From Paragonimus skrjabini miyazakii (lineage: Eukaryota > Platyhelminthes > Trematoda > Plagiorchiida > Troglotrematidae): a stretch of 64,000 nucleotides of DNA. The DNA lies in the NCBI GenBank assembly GCA_014338405.1, contig JTDE01001304.1, positions 66,959 through 130,958 of the forward strand, given 5' to 3'. How positions within the stretch are numbered: position 1 is the stretch's first letter; every line of letters begins with the position of its first letter. A program made the translations under genes and the position numbers. Shown here piece after piece: positions 28,901 to 40,900 of the stretch. The notes beneath the pieces were generated by a model. The model ran no database searches, had not been told where the DNA came from, and saw only the letters and a list, made by a program, of their open reading frames with translations.

Positions 28901-31900
28901 GAGAAGTTTTGTGATAGCGTACGCCAACGTGCTAATTTAATCAAACAGTTTGTACAGTTTTCCTCTGTGGAACCTACATTCCACACTGATGTTAACCAGG
29001 TTGCAAACGTCAGACATCTTAAGCAGTTTTGCTAATCTTGTTGTGGCGAATATTATTCCAAACCGACTTACTGTCCACACTTAAATTCGATTTGTTGATT
29101 CTATTGGAAGAAAAGTCACATTCAAAAAATGTGTTTTTACAAAGGTAATGCTAGCAAGTTGCTTACTTAAAGGTCAACTAATCTAATCGATGGTAACTTG
29201 AATGTTCAATGGAGTAACAATACAACGGTCAACTACAACCTTAGAACAACGTTAGACACAACCTTTATTGTCCCCCTAAATGTGAATAGACAGCAAGTTG
29301 CATTTGAGCTTGTTACTGGATCGGCCGTTACATTGCTGCGATCGGATGCCTTACCACAGATAGATCCTCCAAGAACTATCTTACGGTCTTGTACTGGCCA
29401 AACGGTGTATGTTGTAGATACCTTTCTTGCTCATGTATCCTGTAACAACTTAGTAAATTACTTGTTTGTCCATGTGACTAAAGCATCGGGTTGAAATTTA
29501 CTTGGTCGAGACTGGATGAAACAATCCTCTGGTATCCTGTTAAGTGTTAATACAATTCAGGCTCAGTCCCTATCGTGAATGCACGCGCAAATTTGTTCAA
29601 ACAGACGAATTTTGGAAAACTGTAGAATGATGCCGCACAGTCGCAACTCACACCGAAAGAAATATGGAACTTCTAGAAGTCTCGAACCCTGCTGTACGCT
29701 TTTGTGATAAAGTTGAAAATGAAATACGTCGGCTGTAGAAAGAAGGTACGATCGAACCCATCCCGTATGCAGACTGGGCAGCTCCCATAATCCCGGTATC
29801 AAAATCCGACAGTACAGTATAAATTTGTGGTGACTACAAAATACCTGTGAACCGAATGTTACAGGTAGATCGTTGTCCCTCAAAATAATTGAATACGTAT
29901 ATGCATTCTTATCTGGGAGGATGGTTAACTTTTTACGAAGTTGGACTTGAGTCACCCATACCGATAGATTAAACTAAATAAAGTTTCACTTCCTCGCATT
30001 ACAGTTAGCATTCATATTGGGTTGTTTCGTTACGCCCGCCTCCCATTCACTGGTAACTGTGCACCCTCTATTTTTCAACGTACCATTGACTTTCACGTTG
30101 AGCACATGCTTAGTACGTATGCGTACCTTGAAGACCTTCTGACCACTAGACGTGATACTCAGCAGCATTTACAAGCTTTGGACTTGGCCTTAAAGAGACT
30201 GTCGTATACAGATATTGTATTGAGGAGAGAAAAATGTGAGTTCCTTGTACCAAGTGAACAATGTCTCAGATTTATACTATCAAAGGAAAGCCTACAACCA
30301 CTGAAAAATAAAATACGAGCTGTATTCGGTGCGCCATTACTTGAAAACATGAGCGAGCTTTTGTCGTTTTTAGGAGCACTAACATCATACCTTTTGTAGC
30401 GAAACATCTTCAACCCCTTTATCAGCTTCTGGGAAAGGGCAAGAGCTGGCGGTGGACCCAAATTTCTGAGGCTGCTTTTAACACAGCAGAACAGATTCTT
30501 ACTTCATCACTTGTTCTATTACATTATGATCTGGAAAAACCAATCATACTGTCTTGCGATGCTTCTCCACGTGGTATTGGTGCGGTGCTATTACACAAGC
30601 TTCCAGAAGGATCGCAACGTCTCATCTCGTACTGTTCCCGGGCAATGAATACAAAATAAGGAATTACTCACAGCCTGATCAGGAAGCCCTGGCAATCACA
30701 TCTGGTGTAAAACGATTTCATCAATACCTTCTTGAACGAACGGTTCACAATTTTTACGCACCATTTGTCCCTCATATCGTTACTGGGTGAGAAAAAAACG
30801 ATACAACAGATAGCCTGCCCGCGGATGATTTGTTGGTCTCTCATCTTATCTACTGACAACTATAAAATTCAATATACCTCCGGACGGTTCACTAGTGCTG
30901 CTGATGCTATGAATAGGTTACCGATACTTGACACACTGTCCACAGAATCCATCCCAGAACTTGTGAATCTTATTCAACACTCCAACCATTCTCCTGTTAC
31001 GTCGACGGATATACGACGAAAAATAGACGAAGACACCCTGTTAACCTTGGTCAAACGGCACGTGCAGGTAGGATGGCCAGGACAGACACCTGACGAACTT
31101 GTACCTTCTCGATCGAGAATGATCGATATCGGTCTTCAAAAGGAATGTCTGCCTTGGGGAGCATTTGTGGTGATTCCGAAGAGACTATGATCACCTATGC
31201 TCACCCAGGCATCGTGAAAATGAAATCGTTACCTCAAAACGCAACCCCCAAGGTACAGCTGCACCTTTGGCGATGGCCAGAAACACCATGGATGCAATTC
31301 CATTTAGACATTTTTGGCCTATTTGAAGATCAGATGATTTTACTGATCGTGAATTCCCCTTCCAAGTTGATTAGTGCTCATATTCTTCCAATGGCAATAA
31401 CAGCTAATACAAAAATCAAACCACGTATAACTCGAAACACTTGGTTGAACAGAAATTATTGTGACAGATGACGGCCCTGAGTTTGCAAGCGCTAAATTTG
31501 CAGACTTCATTATTTCAGATGGAATTAAGCACGCTACAATGGCACCTTATCATTTCGCTTCGAACGGCCTGGCTGAGCGTGCTGTGCAGATAATGAAGAC
31601 TATGTTGGAGAAGCAATCTAATGCTGCGCTGCTTGTGCAGCTGGATCGCGCTGTATTTGCTCATGGGAATTCTGTCGACGAAACCACTAGCCGCATTCCC
31701 GCCGAGCTCGTGTTTGGTCGTCGTCTCTGTATTCGGCCGGACTCACTCCGCGAAGGTCCTCAGTCAAAATTAATCGCTAAACAGGAACTGATGGAAGACA
31801 TTTTCGACATACGTACTAAACATAGATGTATGTTTGATTCTGTTTAAGCAAAGACGTTTTTTGGCTTCAGTCAGTGTGATAAACCAATCCGAAACGGATG

Positions 31901-34900
31901 CCACCAACAGTATGTATACAAGTATTCCGATCTTTGTGTACACTGAAAACACTGGCTGATAGCCGAGTGGAGAAGGCGCTAGTGATTAATCTCATTTTTT
32001 CCTGCGGGATTCAAGCAACCCAATCCATCCTACTTTAAAGTGCGGAATGTCGCCACTGGAGTCAGGCATAAAGGACGCATTCAAACTTCATGAACAGTGT
32101 CTTAAAAAATCTAGGCTGAACCATTGTGCTCATGAGCAACCGGGTCATATCCAATATTGAAATATTGCAGTGGAATGTATTAAACAACGTGCTTTTCGGG
32201 ATCAAATGTATGAGGCTTTATTGAGCAGAAACTGTATAAATATAATCGAACCATTGTTGGTTTCGAAAGCCATTTTCAGTTTTCGTTTCTGTCCCATTAC
32301 TACACACTAAATTTTAGTAACCATGAAATTACGCATCTACTTGTGTAGTAGCAGGCTATTGCATTCAACTACTTGAACAAGGAAGGTCCACTAGCCAACT
32401 AAACCCGTACCATAAAATGAAAGACTGGTTTAGATTTGTCTTGAAAATTCCTCGAACGCGCATGTTGTGCGAGTTCGCTCTCATTTGCAACCGGTTGGGA
32501 ACGCTTGCATTCCAATCACTGTTTTTATATCATGTTAGTTATACATCCTAAAATTTTCAGCGTCACCACTGAAGTCTTCAAAACTTAGGGCAGCTTGAAA
32601 CCTGTAAATTTCGTATGACAATTGCAGAGTGTTCTAAGTGGATTGAAGCTAAATGAAAGTTTAACCACAAAATCCGTCTGTTTTTAATTCAGTTGGAAAA
32701 AGCTGCCAACGAGAAACTGCAAGAACGCATTGATGCCGTTACACATGGCCGAAAAACGGCGGAAAATCGAAGTGCTTGGTTCGAACAACAGTATGCAGAT
32801 ATTCAGAACGTATTGGCTCAGTCTGAAAGTAATTTATCTGCTGAAAGAGAAAAGAACAAATGGTTTGTCGAGACGAACGACAAACTGACTGAAGACAACA
32901 CAACACTTAGGGTGTGTACTTCTATGTATCTTTTTGCATTTCTGCACACGCGTTCACTTTTCTGCTATGTTTATTCTTGTCGAACGGATAATCCATTAAA
33001 ACCGACGTCATAAAGCTCATAGTTATATATTTGTTTACAAATATTGAATGACTTTCTAATTTTAGGTGAGTAGTGATCTCCACTGCTCACAGCCCAGTAA
33101 AATGAATGTTGCTTAGAAAGGTATTGATGAATACAAAGATGTAGAGAAATTCCTGTTTTAAAAATAGAGGCGGGGTTCGCGTCCTAGATTGAAACTTCAT
33201 AATTCCAAATATTATAATAAGGTAACTTCAGGCTGACGATGAGAGAAGAAAGGGCAGTACCAAATGAGGTTGCGCTGGCGTTAAACTACACCCTCTTCAC
33301 AAAGTACGCTTACCAATATATATTTAGAATAGTTGTCTCTTGTAAATGAACGGAGACAGACTGGTATCAGTGGTAGTTTTTTAATCTTCCAAGGCATTTT
33401 ACTGTTTTGCTATTACTCACTAGTAACATAAATTTCCGAGTATGCTCATTCCTAGATAGAGGTAAATGATTGATCTGGATTGTTGTTTCGCAAACGCTTG
33501 AGAGAAAAACGGACATTTAGATCTGAAACAGATATGCAACCATTAATTTGAATGCAGACACCTAGAAAAAAACTCACAAAGCGCGCATTTTCATTCCTCA
33601 GAGATTCCAGGGTGTTTGAAATATTTTAACGGTTCACTATGTATCTGTGGTCTATCCATCCGACATAACTGGAGAAAAACAAATGTCTATTTTTATATTC
33701 ATTAAGTCATTTATCAAGTAAATATGGATCTGACTGAGTGACATTGGATGAGCAGTTGTAAACTTGATGAGGAACAAGACCAACTACCTAAACGAACGTT
33801 CAATTTATTGTGATCTGAAAGGTAATAGCTCCATTTTAAAGTGTGATTTTAATGAACAACTTGAGACTGGTTGATGCGTTTGAGTTTTTATTGGATTGTC
33901 AAAGAAATGCTGACAGGTATGGTTCCTCATATTTGGTATACATTGAAAACATTTTTGAATAAACATGTGAGTATTTTGAAAAGTGTTTGTTAACCCTCCC
34001 TTTTGGTCACGCTTGTATACACTCGCACTCGGCATGTTGCACGCTATCTTGACTGCACTTAAGTATGCACCAGTAAACCATTTGTATTTGCATTGGCATG
34101 ATGATTGACACACCTATACAAAACTATTCAAAATACTCCTGGTCATCAAACATACCATTGATCAATCTGTCTTGTTCACACAATAATAAATGATTTTAGA
34201 CCATTTCTAATTTCTGTTGCATCTATCTACAATGACATTTCCACTATTTTCAATTCAGCCCACAATTTACTGTGAATCCTGTGATTACTGGTCAGTATGC
34301 AAATAGTAATTATCGACAAGTTCCACCGAGCAGTGTCAAATCATTTGTAGGAAGCAAAGAAATTGTGAACTTCTTTGAAAACCGATGCAAAAGTTTGCTC
34401 TCAGCCACCTCGGATAATATCATGGCTAATTGTTGTTTAAGAATATTGATCGAAGTTATTCATAGTGTTTCAGCTGCTTAGTTTTGTGTAGAAGACTACT
34501 ATGGAAAATTTTTGGAAAATTTAGTAAAGTGTGCCTGCTTCATTTAGGAATAACTGCATTTCACCTATTTCATTAATGTTACGAACAACTGACTAAATGC
34601 GTTTCAGTGTAAGCGTTCGAACTAACAGGACAGCACTAGCCTAACCCATAAAATTTAATACATTCTGAACATGATTCGAACCGGCATCTTCTGAGTTACA
34701 GTCTAGTTGTCATCCGATGCAGGTTACCAGTCGTAGTCCATACTTTTAGTTAGCAATAAGGAAACAGCTTTAGCTTAAGGTAATCATCTTTCCCTTGAGT
34801 GACTTTAGTCTTCAGTAGGGAAATTTCAACCTCCCCTCCCGAAGAATTGTTTCAAGCACGGGTAATGTTTGTCAGGATTGAACATTGTACAAAAGTAATC

Positions 34901-37900
34901 ATTGAATGAACAATACTTGCATACTAAAGTTTGATTTTGAATAACGGTAGACAACAAACGGGATGGCAGTGGGAAAACAGATGTTCGTTCACGTAGAATA
35001 TGTGAACATTATGGATAAGAGCCAAATTTGGTGAATGGATATCACCTGAAAAGTAAAGTTGATGTGATATGGGATGCAGGAGAAGGAAAAGTGTTCATTA
35101 TGTATGACAAGATTTGTGTGTATCAGAATGAGTATAACATTTTCAGGCCAGGTGAGTAGTGTGTAGAGCCTTAGAATATTATATACCAAAGATGTAACTT
35201 CACGGGTGAACAATTGTTTTGTATTACTAACTTCAAGTCAGTTTGTAGCGCTTGCTTTCCAGCCGTTTTATCCGTTTCCGAACAAACAAAGTCACCACCG
35301 GTTGTAGATTTAGCATTCACTTCCAGATATACAGTCTGGCCGATCTGGTTATCCTATCTTCAAACCAGAGGAGCTTATCGATCAAGAAAGTACTACTGTT
35401 CATTTACAGTCACATTTTGAACTGAGTCACTCAGGTAGTGAGTTTGACAGACTTATATAGAGCAGTTGGTGCGCAACGTAGAATGCTGCTAGTTAGTGTA
35501 TACAGTCGTTCGTATAACCTTTTTTGCTATTCAGTGCTGCTCGAGTGTGACAGGGAGCAACTAAAAATGCAAAATGCACTGAACAAGAATCACGAGGGAG
35601 GTTATCAATAGTAGTTCATTTTATCACCGCTTGGAGTTGATTTCCAGCTCAAGTTTTCGTAACACAACCGCGTTAACTACTGCAAACCAAACACGATCAG
35701 ATTAACATAGTTCAAAACTCAGCCATATTTGCCCGTGAGTTATGCTCACGGTGACCGATTGACTGAATGAAAGAGAGTAGTTATCCCGCTTTTTCAATCG
35801 GTACGCCCATTATAAAACTACTCAGGTTGTAATCACAGAATTCATTTTATTTTGCTGAGCAACGTTTGGTATACTGGTGGGTATCGGGAGGAATAGTTGA
35901 TATAAGCTGAACGTCACTGATCTATGACGTTAGTGATTCCATACAGAGAGACCCATCCGCCAGCTTCTTTTAAAAGACTACTAGACTCAAGTTCATTGTT
36001 GTTAGAGCTCGTCAATAATACACACTCAGCAGGAACCGAAATTCATGTGCGTGATGTTCGCTCTATATCACCACTCACCAATAAGCAAAACTTTGCTAAA
36101 TACATTTGGTGTTTTCTGGTAATTCAACCAGATGAGGTGAACCAACGGTTTTTTTATCGCCTGGGTTCGGCAAATCAGTTATTGTGGCTCCTTCGGTAAC
36201 GATCGAGTGATGTAACCATCAACCACGACTGGAAGTGGTTGATCGTCTGGATATGGCACTTCGATGATGTCTTATATGAGGTCAGTGTTTCATGTAAACC
36301 TAAGGCGGAATTCAAACCCGGTTCCTGGGTCTTGGTCACACTACTGTCGTCTAGCAAACAAGAATGAATCGTGAGGTTATTACCACTGTTTGAAAAGGAA
36401 TCTTCAAGAAAAACCTGTCTGACTGCAAAACCTGTGAACAGTTGAGCACGGTTTTAAATTTATACTAACCAAATCTCTCACTACTTATCGGCACATAGAA
36501 GTTATTACAACTTGTCTACCACTAGCACTTCACTGTGGCCACTAGCCGAAACAGGACGTTTAAGGGTTAAGCGCGAACAGAAAAACTGAATTACAATTGA
36601 ATAAATCGTAAAGTACCAGGCGAATGTGGCATCAGTCTTAAAACTCGGTTTAGTCGAACCGAATAGGGCGATATTCACAAAAGGTAGGCTGCATGATCAG
36701 TGAGCGTGACTGGTTCTACGAAGAATGTCGCTTAGAACGGTATTACTATCCGAACTGTTATTATCCGATGGATGCAAACCTGTTTGTAACTAATCATCTT
36801 GAGATCAAACGACGAAGTTCATTTCTGCCAACTATGAATTCTGGTTCTATCGGTCGTCGAAATGTTACAACTGAGGTGATTGTACCACTTATGCTTCTAA
36901 CAATCTCCCATTCATTCTGATTGACAGACTAAACAACTGATCAGTAACCGGAGTTTGTCACACACATAATCTGTCATTCATGAATAGTTTGATGTATTTT
37001 TCAGTGAGAAGATCTATTTAGTTAGTACCATTGTATCAACCAGTTCTTACCTTGGTGTTGTTTACCAGTATCTTCTACAACTCGTAAGCTACCTGGCTCT
37101 GAACACATTTTTGTTGCAGGCAACAGTGGAACTGGCCAACAAAGACAAAGTTCATTTAGAGGCTTGCATCGAAGACATGACTGCAGCTAACCGGCAGGCT
37201 ATCCGGGAACGTGAAGAGTTGGTACAGAGGTCGGCGTCATTGAGGGAGCGTCTTCTGGAAGTGGAGGACAAACTGAAACAGGCCGAACATGAAATTAAAC
37301 GAAACACAGAAACGATAAGGGTCAGTTTCACAATATTCGTTTGCACATCTTTCTACATGCTACCCATTAACTCGTTTTACATTAAACATTCGTTGTCTAA
37401 TAACTACACTCAGTCTTACCAGTGATGACTCAGCTGTTTTTACCAGGGACACTACAGGCGAATTATTTAGAGGTCTGTAAATTCATTGGTTGTTGGTGAA
37501 GAAAGAATGAATTTTGTTTGAGCGTTTTTGTCTCTGTTTTAGTGGGACAAAATTGTGTTGAACGCTTAACGCTTGCAGATGAGAAGTTACTAGAAGCCAC
37601 TTAAAAGAAACTTTAATATTACTACTAGTGCCGCGGGTGGCTCGGGGTGTGAAGTGTTTAGCAGTCGCCTGTTGGTTATTCATTCTTAAATATGTAAAGG
37701 TATATATATACATATATAAGGACTGAATTTAAACCATAATTGTACTTTCATGCAACACGTGGGGACAATTTCCTGCGACCTAAAGAACGTTTACAAACAA
37801 GGCTTGACCTAATACTAGTTGCAAAATGTAAACCATCGTAACGTTCACCGCATTCAGACCGGTCCTTACTGATCGTCCCAAAATTAAATGCTAGCAGGCA

Positions 37901-40900
37901 AAATTGGGAGTTCAAACCATCGCATAGGAATTCCCACTGAGCAACTCACCCAAAGAGCTTACTCAGAACAAGCCCCTAAATGAGTGAGTTTAGTAAACAG
38001 CCCTGCTGTTACTAGATGGCATACCGGTGTAAGCACAGTTTGGTTCAAATCGCTCGACTCCATCGTCCTATCGTTTTGGTCAACACTGTCCGCGATCGAT
38101 AATATCTGACTGTTTACAATTCTGTCAGCTATCGCACTCTCACAACATTTCAGTACACTTCTTTAGATGAGAATCACTCTACTCCAGATTCAATCTTTGT
38201 TGAGGCTCGTTAGTAGTACGTATACTTGCGACGGCCTCGAGTAGAACCCCAAACGTGTTTTCATGCAGCAACGGTGCTGATTGCTATATTACTTACTTGT
38301 CAATACGGTCAACTGAACTACTACGTGAAAGAGCTCGGTCAAATTCCTTGTATCACCTCCTTATAAAACTGCACCTACCTGGCTAAGAAACGTATGAAAT
38401 TTCTGCGCTCTGTAACCCCATTAATGAGCCGAACTCACCTCATGTCAGTATGTCTTTCCATTATTTTAACTAACAGTTGATACCGCGCTAGGTTCAACTC
38501 ACTGAATCATCGAGATCGGCTCCGGCAACTCAATCAAAACTGTTGTCCAAATTGGAAGATCTCTTTTGTTCTGGAAAATGTCGTGCACAAATTGGACCGG
38601 ACGAAATATCACGCTAGCTCTAGGTCACATCAGTGAACCGTGAGTAAGATGACAGTGTGTCATTTAGGAAGAGGAAATTGTTGATAGCGTGCTTACTTTT
38701 GCATCCAACAGAAAAACCATTCGCAGCACGATGACATCATTTGTCTCAAAATAGTCTCAGAGATGACATTTCATACCAAAAGGTTTATCATTCTAGATTC
38801 CTCATAGAGTGTTGACGTTCCCCGTAGGCCCTGTGTTGTATACTCGTCAAGGTCGCCTGTGTGCCCCACGCTCGTGTTAGGGCTCAAGTTGCGTTCTGAT
38901 TGGTCGCACCTTCAACGGTCAATGACTCATTCGTCTACGGACATAAGAGTGGCGTTACCATTTGTAAATGCGACAGTATAGTTTGTACCTCTAATGGGTC
39001 ACGAGTTCACTCTACCGCTGTTACAGTCCGTAAGGTTTACTGTTGATTGTGCCCGAATACGAATACAACACCCTATGTTTAAGTTACCACCAAAGACGGC
39101 GACTGTAGGGGTCAATCCTTTGATTACCAGTGATAGATCCATAGTCACAAGAATGTTTCACCTAGATATCCTCGTACAAACAGTGTTACTGTGCCATCCT
39201 GTTTAAACGAAACTTTCAAGTTCTCCCAGCTCTCCTAGTACTACAAAACATTTTTGCTGCGACATTTTGATGAAAAAATACCCCAATTTGTAAATATTCC
39301 TGCAAATAGCTGCTTAATCAGTAGCAGTTTTTCTGAGCAATAACACAATTATCCTTGAACCAACAAGCCCCCTATAAGCGTTGTGCTATTTTGCTCTCAG
39401 ATTCAAGCAAACCAATGCCATAAATACGGCAGCTGCAGAAATCCATTCAAACAGAGCATTGTTTCATCGGTAAACACTGTCGTATATTACTGATGAGTAG
39501 TCGGGGATTTGGTTAATTTTCAAGTTGAACATTACCCACAATTGATCGCAGCTGTCGCATCCCCATAGACTTTCCAGTCGGCCCCTTTCGAAAAGAAGCA
39601 CTAGACTCGAGTTTCGCTCTCATTAGAGCTCGTCAGTAGTGCATATCATCGCCACCGCCGGGACTTGAACCACGGACATGTTGTTCATGAGGCAACCGTG
39701 TATATATTATTCTTTCCGAAATGATCCAAACCTGAAAGCTTGTTCAATCGGGCCTCCCTGTTTCGCCATTAGATGTACCTTTTGAGTATCTTGTGAGCAG
39801 CTGACTTTGAAGTATGAGATTTTCGAACGAGTCAACGAACACTGTTTTGGGTAGCTCACTTTCTCAAAGCATTTTTATCAGAACAGTCAGCTGTCACTTT
39901 GCACGTTCATCCTCTGGAACATCACGAGCATCGTCAATTGTGATAAAATTTCTCCATTAGCCTTCTAAAGGATTTAAAGACAACCGATCGAAAAGCCATG
40001 AGCTTTGAATTAAACTCCCTGGTGGTCTCCTCCACACTTTCATGACAGGCCGAATAAATTAAAACCAGTTCAATACGCTGATCAGTTGTCAGTATGTTGG
40101 CGAGTTCTTCTCTTACTCGCGCCGCAGCAGTGTGATCTGCTTCCAGATTGATAGCTCGTTCAAGCCAAGTTGGGCGAAGCAGCAAACGGAACTGAACAAA
40201 ATGTGATTCAGTATAACAGAACCTAATCATAATCAAGTACTTGATTGTCGGCATCCGTTTCGGATTACGGTGGCACCGCGAACAAAGTCAACGAAAGGCT
40301 GCTCATAACACGCATCACCAATTACTTGCCGCTCCACTCACACACAACATTTCCGGTGTAAACTCAAAGTAATGAGACCATGAGCATGTGAGTGCAGGCC
40401 TCTTTTGTCCAGTCTACCAATGCCGGTTGGCAGAATGGTGGGCTATTATGAAATCAAATCCCTTGTCTGGCTGCTACAAATGATAGAGATATCAAAACGA
40501 TAAGATCCAAGGTGAGAAGGAAAATATTGAAAATATAGCACAAAAAGTACTTGAAGAACAAAGCAAATATCATCGCAATTTAGACAAGGGAATGAGACAA
40601 AACAAATTAGTCAACGCACACTGCACCAACAAGCTAAAGAATAGAAATTGTGAATGGCTACTACAATCCACTTTTCTGATAAGAATAGCGGCTGGTTAAA
40701 CAAAAAAGATCGTCGTTGTGTAATCCCGGCAAAAAGTTGATATTGTAGATGTAATTCAGTCGCACCTAACGTAATCGTAATCTCTTCGTTGACAGTATTC
40801 TATGGGTACGTTGATCATCTGGCAGTGCGTTATAGCAAATGCACTAGAAGCTACAGTTATGGCAACGCCATGCTGTTTGTCACCACGTCCTATGGCACCG

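Larger units (their letters stand above)
28390..31860 (+). mobile_element. Decayed Ty3/gypsy (Metaviridae) retrotransposon
   Basis: Remnants occur in the Ty3/gypsy order gag, protease, reverse transcriptase, RNase H, integrase, all on the plus strand. They are interrupted by stops, frameshifts and deletions. The style of the domains matches the K02A2.6-like polyproteins common in animal genomes. I could not recognise long terminal repeats, a primer-binding site or target-site duplication, so the ends are approximate. It is an inactive intronic fossil. Confidence 0.85.
25739..32692 (+). other. Intron 8 (6,954 bp), transposon-rich
   Basis: A GT-AG phase 0 intron. It holds a pseudo-tRNA at 27184, a reverse Penelope endonuclease fragment at 27985-28400, a decayed forward Ty3/gypsy element at 28390-31860 and a tRNA-like patch at 31959. 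The first 1.4 kb and last 0.6 kb show nothing recognisable. Confidence 0.75.
32912..37119 (+). other. Intron 9 (4,208 bp)
   Basis: A GT-AG phase 0 intron. It holds a SINE fragment at 35938 and two tRNA-like relics (34670 and 36303). Nothing else was recognised. Confidence 0.7.

Noticed and set aside
28390..31860. Long terminal repeats flanking the Ty3/gypsy remnant
   Set aside because: I looked for matching sequence before 28400 and after 31860 by eye and saw none. A self-alignment is needed to be sure.
39486..39520. Hammerhead ribozyme core suggested by CTGATGAG (39490), as found in some schistosome SINEs and Penelope repeats
   Set aside because: The required downstream GAAA and pairing stems are absent. 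CTGATGA here is the reverse complement of the SINE terminus.
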